64,000 bases of DNA from Bacteroidota bacterium (GTDB lineage: Bacteria > Bacteroidota > Bacteroidia > Sphingobacteriales > Sphingobacteriaceae), in contig JAMFRP010000002.1 of NCBI GenBank assembly GCA_026224775.1, positions 1 through 64,000 of the forward strand. The letters are read 5' to 3'. The position numbers and the translations under genes were made by a program. The notes under the pieces were generated by a model that saw only the letters and a list, made by a program, of their open reading frames with translations, was not told the origin of the DNA and searched no databases. Shown piece by piece: positions 18,385 to 27,304 of this stretch; positions within the stretch are counted from its first letter, which is position 1; every line of letters starts with the position of its first letter.

Positions 18385-18419
18385 AGGGAGTCAGGAATCA
18401 AGATGTTATATTTGCATCG

Positions 18420-18977
18420 ATGACTGAGAACACCAACCACCGTAAGCTTAAATTGGATGAACTGAACCGTGTCTCGATAGATGAGTTTAAGGCACAGGAT
18501 AAATTACCGGTTGCCGTAGTACTGGATAATGTGCGCAGTATGAACAATATTGGCTCCATTTTCCGTACTTCGGATGGTTTTGCTGTTGAACAGGTTTGCC
18601 TTTGCGGAATAACCGCCCAGCCACCGCATCGTGATATTGAAAAAACTGCATTAGGTGCCACGCAATCCATAGCGTGGACCTATTATGAAACCCCAGTAGC
18701 GGCAATTGAGCAGTTGCGTAAAGATGGTTACAAGATCATCGCTATTGAGCAGGCGAAAAATAGCCTGATGTTAAACACCTTCATCCCGCAAAAGACTGAA
18801 AAATACGCCTTGATATTTGGGAATGAAGTAAATGGTGTAAGCGATGAAGCGATGGAGTTGATTGACGCTTGTATCGAAATCCCGCAGTTTGGCACTAAAC
18901 ACTCCTTTAATATTGTAGTTTCTGCAGGTATTGTGCTTTGGGACTTTTTTGTGAAGATGGTTGATTTACCTGCATAA
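18420..18977 (+). CDS. SPOUT-class RNA methyltransferase (TrmH/SpoU family)
   Basis: 185 residues, compact form without a long N-terminal domain. The three SpoU motifs are present: NVRSMNNIGSIFRTSDGF, LIFGNEVNGVS and IPQFGTKHSFNIVVSAGIV. It should methylate a 2'-O ribose in tRNA or rRNA; the target nucleotide is uncertain. A perfect TAnnTTTG box (18407-18414) lies five bases before the ATG, pointing to a leaderless or near-leaderless transcript separate from galK, which ends 35 bases upstream. Confidence 0.9.
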   Translation: MTENTNHRKLKLDELNRVSIDEFKAQDKLPVAVVLDNVRSMNNIGSIFRTSDGFAVEQVCLCGITAQPPHRDIEKTALGATQSIAWTYYETPVAAIEQLRKDGYKIIAIEQAKNSLMLNTFIPQKTEKYALIFGNEVNGVSDEAMELIDACIEIPQFGTKHSFNIVVSAGIVLWDFFVKMVDLPA

Positions 18978-19008
18978 ATTTCTATTCAAAAAAATAATAC
19001 CGAATCTA

Positions 19009-19054
19009 TTGTGTAACCAAATGGTTACTTATATATTTGTAACCGAACGGTTAC
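19009..19054 (+). promoter_or_regulatory. Promoter with twin ArsR-type operators
   Basis: Two near-identical inverted repeats, GTAACC-N4-GGTTAC, lie at 19013-19028 and 19039-19054, centres 26 bases apart. Between and over them sits a promoter: TTG at 19009-19011, 20 bases, then a perfect TAnnTTTG box at 19032-19039. The first operator fills the promoter spacer and the second starts at the last base of the box, so binding would block RNA polymerase. The arsR ATG is at 19064. Autorepression is inferred. Confidence 0.8.
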
Positions 19055-19063
19055 TCATATACT

Positions 19064-19399
19064 ATGCGCAGAGATGTTTTCCAGGCAATTGCCGACCCTA
19101 CCCGACGTGAGATCATAAACTTGATTGCTCATCAATCATTAAATCTTAATACTATTGCGGATAATTTCCCGGTGAGCAGGCCTGCCATATCAAAGCATAT
19201 CAAAATTTTAACGGAATGCGGTTTAGTGACCATCACCCAGCAAGGGCGTGAGCATTATTGCGAGGCTAACTTTAAACAGTTTAAAGAAGTATCGGACTGG
19301 ATAGAACAGTACCGGGTATTCTGGACGCAAAAATTGGATGCTTTGGGAGATTTTTTGGAAAAGGAAGAAAAACAAAATAAGATCAAACCTAAAAAATAA
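19064..19399 (+). CDS. ArsR-family winged-helix repressor
   Basis: 111 residues. It begins MRRDVFQAIADPTRREIINL, has the recognition helix FPVSRPAISKHIKILTECGL and the wing VTITQQGREHYCEA. No classical arsenic or metal Cys pair is seen (no ELCVCDL), so it belongs to the SRPBCC-linked subgroup. It is followed four bases later by an AHSA1/SRPBCC gene, a very common pairing. Two palindromic operators in its own promoter suggest autoregulation. Confidence 0.92.
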   Translation: MRRDVFQAIADPTRREIINLIAHQSLNLNTIADNFPVSRPAISKHIKILTECGLVTITQQGREHYCEANFKQFKEVSDWIEQYRVFWTQKLDALGDFLEKEEKQNKIKPKK

Positions 19400-19403
19400 G
19401 ATT

Positions 19404-19832
19404 ATGGAAACACAACCATTTGTAATAGAAAGAGTGTACAATGCCCCCATCGCCAAAGTATGGGAAGCTATTACCGACAACAACAAAATGAAGGAGTGGT
19501 ATTTTCAGCTTGAGGATTTCAAACCTGAAGTTGGTTTTACCTTTACTTTTAATGGAGGATCGAAGGAAAAAACTTATGTCCACCTTTGTGAGGTGACAGA
19601 GGTTATCCCCGGCAAAAAGCTTAAGCATAGTTGGAAATACCAGGATTATCCGGGTGAATCCTTCGTAACATGGGAGTTATTTGACGAGGGTGGTAAGACA
19701 TGCTTAAAACTAACTCATGCCGGTTTGGAGACCTTTCCACAGGACACTAAAGATTTCTCAAGAGAGAGCTTTACAAAAGGTTGGACTCATATTACGGGTA
19801 CATCGCTGGCTAATTATCTGGAGAAAGTATAA
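19404..19832 (+). CDS. SRPBCC (AHSA1) domain protein
   Basis: 142 residues from the ATG at 19404 (METQPFVIERVYNAPIAKVW). The whole chain is one START/Bet v1-like domain: ERVYNAPIAKVWEAITD, GGSKEKTYVHLCEV, and the C-terminal SFTKGWTHITGTSLANYLEK. This fold binds hydrophobic ligands; in ArsR pairs it may be the ligand binder or effector. An upstream in-frame ATG at 19338 overlaps arsR and is rejected as the start. Confidence 0.9.
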   Translation: METQPFVIERVYNAPIAKVWEAITDNNKMKEWYFQLEDFKPEVGFTFTFNGGSKEKTYVHLCEVTEVIPGKKLKHSWKYQDYPGESFVTWELFDEGGKTCLKLTHAGLETFPQDTKDFSRESFTKGWTHITGTSLANYLEKV

Positions 19833-19847
19833 AACCACTACCCCACT

Positions 19848-20002
19848 ACTGGCTTCAGTCTGTGACTGAAGCCTAGCAGATCAGGAAAGTTTATAACTTT
19901 CCTGATTTCGCATTTCTTCTCCAAACAAGACTTGCGTCAGTTAGGTATTGTCAGGCACAGACTGACTTTATCTGCGAGCTTCAGTTGCAAACTGAAGCCA
20001 GT
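19848..20002. repeat. REP-like composite palindromic element A
   Basis: A 155-base unit bounded by inverted ends ACTGGCTTCAGT and ACTGAAGCCAGT. It holds three stem-loops: GGCTTCAGTC/GACTGAAGCC (19851-19873), ATCAGGAAAGTT/AACTTTCCTGAT (19880-19906) and GCTTCAGTT/AACTGAAGC (19978-19998), all with three-base loops. Two copies of the same REP-like palindrome in opposite orientation flank a spacer, like a BIME. A relative (element B) lies at 26583. Confidence 0.8.
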
Positions 20003-20012
20003 TAATGAATCT

Positions 20013-20050
20013 ATAAAAACAAAAGCCGGGCTGCGTACGCGGCCCGGCTA
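20013..20050 (-). terminator. Intrinsic terminator after gltD
   Basis: On the reverse strand AGCCGGGC/GCCCGGCT (20049-20042 with 20031-20024) encloses a loop containing the self-complementary GCGTACGC, followed by TTTTGTTTTT. It ends the gltBD transcript 34 bases after the gltD stop. Confidence 0.9.
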
Positions 20051-20083
20051 GGTTGGTTTATAATTGGTTGGTAAAGGTTCTTA

Positions 20084-21562
20084 TTAAAAAACTTGCTCAA
20101 ATTCGTTAACCGCGTCCTTGCTTTCCAGGGTAGAGTGTCCCATCAGGAACTCATCTACTTTGCGGGCAGCTTCACGGCCTTCGGATATTGCCCAAACAAC
20201 CAGTGATTGCCCACGGCGCATATCGCCTGCTGCAAACACTTTGCTTACGTTGGTACGGTAGGTTTTGTCGTTGGCATTTACGTTTTTGCGTACATCCAGT
20301 TCAACACCTAACTTTTTAAGCATGCCTTCGTGCTGTGGGTTAACAAAGCCCATAGCAAGGAACACACGCTGACAAGCGATCTCACGCTCAGAGCCTTCAA
20401 CCTCACTAAATTTGATCGGGCGACCTAAAACGTCAACCTCCCAGCTTACATCGGTTACTTTAATAGCTCTTAACTCACCATTTTCGTCGCCTAAAAATTC
20501 CTTGGTGTTAATTCCCCAATAACGATCAGCACCTTCCTCATGCGAGCTAGTCACTTTTAATACCATTGGGTAAGTTGGCCACGGCATATGCGCGGTACGT
20601 GCCTCTGGCGGGCGGAACATCACTTCAAACTGCTTAACTGAAGCAGCACCTTGACGGTTTGATGTACCCACACAATCTGAACCAGTATCACCCCCACCTA
20701 TAACTACAACATCTTTACCAGTCGCGAAAATATCGTCGGCCTCAAATTTAGTATCGCTTACACGTTTGTTTTGTTGTTTTAAAAAATCCATCGCAAAGTG
20801 GATGCCTTTAAGCTCCCTGCCAGGGATAGGCAGATCACGAGGGATAGTTGAACCACCGCTTAAAACTACTGCATCGTGGGTACGTACCACTTCGTCAGCA
20901 GCAAGATTTTTGCCTACTTCAACATTGTATTTAAACTCTACACCGTCTTCTTCCATGATCTTAATACGGCGATCAATAACCCATTTTTCTAATTTAAAAT
21001 CGGGAATACCATAACGCAGCAAACCACCTGCCTTATCATCACGCTCAAAAACAGTAACCGAGTGACCGGCCTTGCTTAATTGCGCGGCAGCAGCTAATCC
21101 CGCAGGACCAGAGCCTATTACGGCAACTTTTTTACCTGTTTTCACTAACGGTGCTACCGGCTTAACCAGGTTTTTAGCGTATGCTATCTCGATGATATGT
21201 TTTTCAATCTCTTCGATAGCTACAGCAGGTTTATTGATACCTAACACACATGCTGATTCACATGGTGCAGGGCAAATTCTACCTGTAAACTCCGGAAAGT
21301 TATTGGTTGATGATAATATCTGGTATGCTTCTTCCCAGTTTTTACGATATACGGCATCATTAAACTCAGGTATGATGTTACCCAGCGGGCAACCTGAGTG
21401 GCAAAACGGTATACCGCAATTCATGCAGCGTGCCGATTGCTGGTTTAGCTTTTCATCCGGATATAAGCCAACAAACTCGTTATAATTTTTTATACGTTCA
21501 GCTACCGGTGCTTTTTGAGGAAGTTCCCTGTCAAACTCCTGAAATCCTGTTACTTTTCCCAT
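20084..21562 (-). CDS. gltD: Glutamate synthase (NADPH) small subunit
   Basis: 492 residues. It passes electrons from NADPH through FAD to the large subunit in glutamate formation. Cys clusters [16 protein letters not shown] and [12 protein letters not shown] near the N-terminus bind [4Fe-4S] centres; dinucleotide folds follow ([20 protein letters not shown] and [15 protein letters not shown]). It starts four bases after gltB stops, so the two are translated from one message. A strong terminator follows. Confidence 0.97.
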   Translation of the reverse strand: MGKVTGFQEFDRELPQKAPVAERIKNYNEFVGLYPDEKLNQQSARCMNCGIPFCHSGCPLGNIIPEFNDAVYRKNWEEAYQILSSTNNFPEFTGRICPAPCESACVLGINKPAVAIEEIEKHIIEIAYAKNLVKPVAPLVKTGKKVAVIGSGPAGLAAAAQLSKAGHSVTVFERDDKAGGLLRYGIPDFKLEKWVIDRRIKIMEEDGVEFKYNVEVGKNLAADEVVRTHDAVVLSGGSTIPRDLPIPGRELKGIHFAMDFLKQQNKRVSDTKFEADDIFATGKDVVVIGGGDTGSDCVGTSNRQGAASVKQFEVMFRPPEARTAHMPWPTYPMVLKVTSSHEEGADRYWGINTKEFLGDENGELRAIKVTDVSWEVDVLGRPIKFSEVEGSEREIACQRVFLAMGFVNPQHEGMLKKLGVELDVRKNVNANDKTYRTNVSKVFAAGDMRRGQSLVVWAISEGREAARKVDEFLMGHSTLESKDAVNEFEQVF

Positions 21563-21566
21563 ATGA

Positions 21567-24500
21567 TTAGCTTACAGCCTGATATTCTAATTTTTCTAAA
21601 ACTTTTTTATACTCTTTTGGATAAACCTTAACAAACTTGCCCGAAGCTTCTTTCCAGCCGTTTAATAGCTCTTTGGCTACTTTACTGTCTGTTAATTGAA
21701 TATGCTTGCGTAACAAAGTAAGGATCTCCTCTTCGTCTTTTATTGACAATGGATCAAGGTCGACCATCTCGGTGTTGCAGTTTTCAGCAAACTTACCATC
21801 CGGGTTATAAACCCAGGCAATACCGCCGCTCATACCTGCCGCGAAGTTTCTGCCTGTTTGGCCCAGGATCAATGCACGACCGCCGGTCATGTATTCGCAA
21901 CCGTGATCGCCGATACCTTCAACAACGGTGGTAGCACCAGAGTTACGAACCGCGAAACGCTCGCCAGCCATACCATGGATAAATACCTCGCCCGAAGTAG
22001 CTCCATAAAGCGCAACGTTACCTACGATGATGTTATCAGCGGCAGCAAAAGTTGCGTTCTCAGCCGGATAGATGGCCAATTGAGCACCTGATAAACCTTT
22101 ACCTACATAATCATTCGCTTCGCCTTCCAATTCAAAAGAAATTCCTTTTGTGGTGAAAGCACCGAAACTTTGCCCGGCAGAGCCTTTGAATTTAATGTTG
22201 ATGGTATTATCTGGCAATGCTGCAGAACCGTAGATCTTAGAGATCTCGTTTGATAGCAAAGTACCTATTGTACGATCGGTGTTTTTAACGTCGTAGCTTG
22301 CAAATACCGGCGTTTTATCCTCAAGCGCAGCTTTAGAAGCTTCCAGTAATTTCCAATCCAGTATTTCATCCATGCCGTGGTCTTGTTTCTCGCTGTTATA
22401 AAGCGTTAAGCCTTTGGCATTGGTTACCGGGTGTAATAAACCTGAAAGATCAACTTTCTTCGCTTTCCAGTTAGTCAGGTTATCTTTTACTTTCAGGAAT
22501 TGTACACGGCCAACCATTTCGTTGATGGTACGGAAACCTAATTCCGCCATGATCTCGCGTAATTCCTCAGCCATAAACCTAAACAGGTTTACTACGTGCT
22601 CCGGTTTACCGCTAAACAATTTCCTTAATTCAGGATCTTGCGTAGCAACACCTACCGGGCAGGTATTTAAATGGCATTTACGCATCATGATACATCCGCC
22701 TGCGACTAAAGCTGCTGTGGCAACGCCCCATTCTTCGGCACCTAATAAAGCTGCGATAGCCAAATCACGACCGGTTTTAAGCTGACCATCAGTTTGTAGC
22801 ACTACCCTGCTGCGCAGTTTATTGCGTACCAGTGTTTGGTGTGCTTCTGACAAACCAAGCTCCCAGGGTAAGCCCGCGTGTTTAACAGAGCTTATTGGCG
22901 ATGCGCCTGTACCACCATCATAACCTGCTATCAGGATCACATCGGCATGTGCTTTTGCAACACCTGCGGCAATGGTACCTACACCTGCTTTTGATACCAA
23001 TTTAACATTGATACGTGCGGCACGGTTAGCATTTTTAAGGTCGAATATTAGCTGTGCTAAATCTTCAATTGAGTAAATATCGTGGTGTGGTGGCGGTGAT
23101 ATTAAGCCAACACCCGGTGTTGAGTGACGTGTTTTAGCGATCCAGTCATCTACCTTATGGCCCGGTAACTGACCACCTTCACCCGGTTTTGCACCCTGAG
23201 CCATTTTAATTTGCAGCTCATCAGCATTGGTCAAGTAGTTTGAAGTAACCCCAAAACGTGCAGATGCTACTTGTTTAATAGCTGAACGCATTGAGTCGCC
23301 ATTTTCCATTATTTGGTAGCGCATTTCATCCTCACCACCTTCACCGGTATTGCTTTTGCCGCCGATGCGGTTCATAGCGATAGCCATGGTACTGTGTGCC
23401 TCATGAGAGATTGACCCGAAAGACATGGCGCCTGTTGCGAAGCGTTTCATGATGTTTTCAGCCGGCTCAACTTCATCTATGCTGATAGATTCACGGTGAT
23501 GGGTAAAATCAAGCAAACCACGGATGGTGAAATGCTTTTCGCCCTGCTCGTTAATTATCCTGGCGTAGTTTTTATAAACGTTATAATCATTGCTCCGTGT
23601 AGCGTGCTGCAACAAGTGAACGGTAGTTGGGTTAAATAAGTGAGCTTCGCCACGGCGTTTCCATTGGTAGATACCGCCTTCAGTTAGCAATTGGTTATCG
23701 GCATTATTAGAGTTGCCGAAACCAATTTTGTGTTTACAAAGTGATTCGCGGGCAATTTCATCTAAGCCTAAGCCTTCGATACGGGTTACAGCTCCGCAGA
23801 AATACTTGTCAACTACAGCTTTATTTAAGCCTAATATCTCGAAGATCTGTGATCCATGATAAGACTGTAAAGTTGATATACCCATTTTTGAGAATATCTT
23901 TAACAAGCCATCATTAACAGATTTTACATAGTTCTTTATTAAATATTTTTCATCCAGATTGGTCTCCAGGCTACCATTACGTTTGATGGTTTCGATGGTC
24001 GACATGGCCAGATATGGATTGATCGCAGTAGCGCCAAATGCCAGTAAACAAGCAAAGTGGTGAACTTCCCAAACATCCCCTGCTTCAACAACCAAACCTA
24101 CTGAACCACGACGGCCCTTTTTAATCAGGTGGTGATGTACGGCAGATACCGCCAATAATGATGGTATAGGTGCATGCTCAGAATCAATAGCACGATCTGA
24201 CAAGATCAATACTTCAAATCCGTCATCAACCGCATCCTCAGCATAACGACAAAGGCGTTCGATACCTCTTTGCAGGGATCCAGGCAGGCCATCAGCCTTA
24301 AAGTAAGTTTGCAGTGTTTTAGCATGGAACATGCCGGTATCAATACTACGTAGTTTCTCCAGCTGATTGTTTTTTAATATCGGATGTTTAAGCGTTACGC
24401 AATGGCAATGCATTTTATCTTCATCCAATAAATTACCGTTGTTACCTATAAAGGTAGCTAAACTCATTACCAAACGCTCACGAATCGGATCGATAGGCGG

Positions 24501-26090
24501 GTTGGTAACCTGTGCGAAGTATTGTTTAAAGTAGCTTGATAGATGCTGAGGCCTGTCGGACAAAATCGCCAAAGGCACATCGGTACCCATTGAGCCAATT
24601 GGTTCTTTACCATCAAGCGCCATTGGTTTGATTATGGTATCAATATCCTCGCGGCTGTAACCGAATACCTGTTGGTAACGGAAAACTGAATTTGGAGAAA
24701 GACTGGCGAAAGCCAAACGTGGCTCAGCCAGATCCTCTAAACGGATCTTATAATTTTCCAGCCAGCGGCCATAAGGTTGGCGAGATGCTATCTGGTGTTT
24801 AATTTCATCATCAGTAATGATCTTACCTTTTTCGGTATCGATCAATAACATTTTGCCCGGCTGCAAGCGGCCTTTTTTGATAACTGTTGATTCGTCGATT
24901 GTTAATACACCAGCTTCTGATGCTGCTATTACACGACCATCATTGGTAATTACGTAACGTAAAGGGCGTAAACCGTTTCTATCCAACAAAGCACCTACTA
25001 ATTTACCATCGGTAAAAGTGATTGCAGCAGGGCCATCCCAGGGCTCCATTAAAGTAGCATGATACTCGTAAAATGCTTTCTTAATCGGGTCCATTTGTTC
25101 GTTACCGTCCCATGCTTCAGGCACCAGCATCATCATTACGTGAGGTAATGAGCGGCCAGAGTGAAGCAGGATTTCAATAATGTTATCCAAACAAGCTGAA
25201 TCGGATTGGTTGTTATCAATTACAGGCAAAAGCATATCCATTTCTTCAGCAGTGAAATAAGAAGAAACGTATGATTTTAAACCTGAGTAGAACCAGTTAA
25301 GGTTACCTGTTAAGGTATTGATCTCGCCATTGTGAGCTATTAACCTAAAAGGTTGAGCCAGTTTCCATGACGGGAATGTATTGGTTGAGAAACGCGAGTG
25401 GATCATGGCAAAGCCAGACGCGATACGCGGATCTGCAAGATCAGCGAAATATTTACGTAGCTGGTAAGTAGTTACTTGCCCTTTGTAAACTATGGTTTTA
25501 CAAGAGAAAGAGGTAAAGTAAAAATGCTCCCCTGCTCCCGGTATTGTTTCAGTAATTGTTTTATTGATATATCTTCTTAGCACATAAAGTTTGCGCTCAA
25601 AGTCATCGGCATTAGTAATATTGTGTGGCCTTGACACGAAAATCTGCTCACAATCAGGTTCAGCCTGGCGAGCTGTTTCACCAATTACGGATGAATCAAC
25701 TACCAGCTTACGATAACCTAAATTGTGTAAACCCAGCTTCTCAATCGCATTGCCAATTACAGTGCGACAAGCTTTTTTTAATGCAGAATCCTTGGGGAAA
25801 AATATCATACCTACGCCGTATTCGCCGGGTTCAGGTAAGCTCATTTCAAGGTTTGAGCATTCTTCCATCAAAAGCTCATGTGGCAGTTGAATCAAAATAC
25901 CGGCGCCATCGCCGCTATCCGGATCACATCCGCACGCACCTCTATGCTCCATGTTTTCCAACATGGTTAAAGCGTTATCAATAATTTGGTTGGACTTGTG
26001 TCCGTTTATATTGGTTATAAATCCCGTCCCGCAGGAGTCGTGTTCAAATTCTGGCCTATAGAGACCCTGGTGGCTGTCATCTTGGTTCAT
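21567..26090 (-). CDS. gltB: Glutamate synthase large subunit
   Basis: 1507 residues, normal for bacterial GltB. A 19-residue propeptide precedes the catalytic Cys20 (FEHDSCGTGF), the glutaminase nucleophile exposed after processing. The FMN/synthase domain includes KPGEGGQLPGHKV, SPPPHHDIYSIEDL and the [3Fe-4S] cysteines in CIMMRKCHLNTCPVGVATQ. The C-terminal GXGXG beta-helix domain ends the protein. It converts glutamine and 2-oxoglutarate to two glutamates. First gene of gltBD. Confidence 0.97.
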   Translation of the reverse strand: MNQDDSHQGLYRPEFEHDSCGTGFITNINGHKSNQIIDNALTMLENMEHRGACGCDPDSGDGAGILIQLPHELLMEECSNLEMSLPEPGEYGVGMIFFPKDSALKKACRTVIGNAIEKLGLHNLGYRKLVVDSSVIGETARQAEPDCEQIFVSRPHNITNADDFERKLYVLRRYINKTITETIPGAGEHFYFTSFSCKTIVYKGQVTTYQLRKYFADLADPRIASGFAMIHSRFSTNTFPSWKLAQPFRLIAHNGEINTLTGNLNWFYSGLKSYVSSYFTAEEMDMLLPVIDNNQSDSACLDNIIEILLHSGRSLPHVMMMLVPEAWDGNEQMDPIKKAFYEYHATLMEPWDGPAAITFTDGKLVGALLDRNGLRPLRYVITNDGRVIAASEAGVLTIDESTVIKKGRLQPGKMLLIDTEKGKIITDDEIKHQIASRQPYGRWLENYKIRLEDLAEPRLAFASLSPNSVFRYQQVFGYSREDIDTIIKPMALDGKEPIGSMGTDVPLAILSDRPQHLSSYFKQYFAQVTNPPIDPIRERLVMSLATFIGNNGNLLDEDKMHCHCVTLKHPILKNNQLEKLRSIDTGMFHAKTLQTYFKADGLPGSLQRGIERLCRYAEDAVDDGFEVLILSDRAIDSEHAPIPSLLAVSAVHHHLIKKGRRGSVGLVVEAGDVWEVHHFACLLAFGATAINPYLAMSTIETIKRNGSLETNLDEKYLIKNYVKSVNDGLLKIFSKMGISTLQSYHGSQIFEILGLNKAVVDKYFCGAVTRIEGLGLDEIARESLCKHKIGFGNSNNADNQLLTEGGIYQWKRRGEAHLFNPTTVHLLQHATRSNDYNVYKNYARIINEQGEKHFTIRGLLDFTHHRESISIDEVEPAENIMKRFATGAMSFGSISHEAHSTMAIAMNRIGGKSNTGEGGEDEMRYQIMENGDSMRSAIKQVASARFGVTSNYLTNADELQIKMAQGAKPGEGGQLPGHKVDDWIAKTRHSTPGVGLISPPPHHDIYSIEDLAQLIFDLKNANRAARINVKLVSKAGVGTIAAGVAKAHADVILIAGYDGGTGASPISSVKHAGLPWELGLSEAHQTLVRNKLRSRVVLQTDGQLKTGRDLAIAALLGAEEWGVATAALVAGGCIMMRKCHLNTCPVGVATQDPELRKLFSGKPEHVVNLFRFMAEELREIMAELGFRTINEMVGRVQFLKVKDNLTNWKAKKVDLSGLLHPVTNAKGLTLYNSEKQDHGMDEILDWKLLEASKAALEDKTPVFASYDVKNTDRTIGTLLSNEISKIYGSAALPDNTINIKFKGSAGQSFGAFTTKGISFELEGEANDYVGKGLSGAQLAIYPAENATFAAADNIIVGNVALYGATSGEVFIHGMAGERFAVRNSGATTVVEGIGDHGCEYMTGGRALILGQTGRNFAAGMSGGIAWVYNPDGKFAENCNTEMVDLDPLSIKDEEEILTLLRKHIQLTDSKVAKELLNGWKEASGKFVKVYPKEYKKVLEKLEYQAVS

Positions 26091-26809
26091 CGTAAAATTG
26101 CCCTTATTAACTCAGGTGTAACCACGAAGATACAAAAACTGAAAAAAAAATTACGATATTTTCTTAATTTTTGGGATAGTATTAAAATAACGGCCTGATA
26201 AAATGCAAAAATTTAGAATTTCATAAATTTTTGCTCATTCTTATTGAAATTATCATAATTAAAGATTGTATTAATAAACAAAATTAAATTTCAATAAGTA
26301 CTTATCTAACCAAATTTGAGCCATTTTAAACCGCTAAAACGAGATATAACGTTATTTTATTTGCTTCAGAATAGGATTAAAAATCCAAATAACTAAATAG
26401 GTTTTAAGAGTTAAAAGCACTATTAATTTAACTTAATTGGTATAATAAGTTAACAATTGGAAGTTAGCTATATCATGAACTTTGCAATATTCAGGGAAAT
26501 CGCTTTTTAAATTACAAGGGGCCTTAATTCAATAATAGAAAGGCCGGTTTGGGCTAATGCCGTCTTGAATTGCAACCTTTGCCCGTTGGCTGAAGCCAAC
26601 GGCAATGAAAAGACCATTTTATTATCATTGCCGTCACATTTATGTGACGGACTGGTAAAAAATCAGCATTGGCTTTAGCCAAAGAACGCTACTACGGATA
26701 CGATTTGTTTGGAACATTCAATATTTAAAAAGCGATTTCCTGTCTCAATATTATTAAAAGAATAAGATTTATTATTAAATACTATTTTTGCGCAAATACA
26801 ATAAAGCAG
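26091..26809. other. 719-base spacer between gltB and gmhB
   Basis: Divergent promoter region. The first half is AT-rich and should hold the gltB promoter; I see no intact gene. The second half holds the multi-hairpin element B (26583-26682). A perfect TAnnTTTG box at 26783-26790 lies 19 bases before the gmhB ATG. Confidence 0.7.
26583..26682. repeat. REP-like multi-hairpin element B
   Basis: Four stems in 100 bases: CCGTTGGC/GCCAACGG (26583-26602), GGCAATGA with TCATTGCC (26601-26608 and 26625-26632), CCGTCACAT/ATGTGACGG (26631-26650) and TTGGCTTTAGCCAA (26669-26682). The core GGCTGAAGCC resembles the palindromes of element A at 19848, so both may belong to a REP-type family mobilised in trans. 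Confidence 0.7.
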
Positions 26810-27301
26810 ATGCCAGATAAAAATAAAGCAGTTTTTTTAGATCGTGATGGTGTGTTAAACCAGGAAATGGGTGACTATATAAGGTATATGAAGGACTTTC
26901 ATATCCTTGATAATTTTGCAGCACTTAAAACTTTACAGGATAAAGGTTACATGCTGATCATAGCTACTAACCAGGGCGGTCTTGCTAAAGGCTGGTATAC
27001 TGAAGAAGGTTTGGCCGAAATGCACAACGAGCTAAAAAAACAATATAAGGCACATGGTGTTGAGTTTACAGATGTTTATTATTGCCCACATCACCCCGAT
27101 TTTACCGGCCCTTGCGATTGCCGCAAGCCTAAACCAGGATTATTGTTGCGTGGTATAGCGGAGTATAATATTGATCCGGCGCAATCCTATTTTATTGGTG
27201 ACAGGGAGCGCGATGTGGAAGCAGGAACAGCCGCAGGTGTAAAAGGAATTTTAATTGACAGTGACCAACCTATAAGTACTATTTTAGATTTGATTGCTTA
27301 A
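26810..27301 (+). CDS. gmhB: D-glycero-D-manno-heptose-1,7-bisphosphate 7-phosphatase
   Basis: 163 residues, a HAD-superfamily phosphatase of the LPS heptose pathway. Motif I is FLDRDGVLN, motif II is in IIATNQGG, and the C-terminal Asp motif is FIGDRERDVEAG. The zinc loop CPHHPDFTGPCDCRKPKPG separates GmhB from histidinol phosphatase. It is followed three bases later by a polytopic membrane protein gene. It supplies ADP-heptose precursor, matching the heptosyltransferase at 43225. Confidence 0.92.
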   Translation: MPDKNKAVFLDRDGVLNQEMGDYIRYMKDFHILDNFAALKTLQDKGYMLIIATNQGGLAKGWYTEEGLAEMHNELKKQYKAHGVEFTDVYYCPHHPDFTGPCDCRKPKPGLLLRGIAEYNIDPAQSYFIGDRERDVEAGTAAGVKGILIDSDQPISTILDLIA

Positions 27302-27304
27302 TAA

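Noticed and set aside
22414..22785. Open frame of 123 codons on the + strand inside gltB
   Set aside because: It lies wholly antisense to gltB, has no domain signature, and reflects the codon bias of the real gene. Similar + strand frames at 21072-21485 (gltD) and 25625-25984 (gltB) are dismissed for the same reason.
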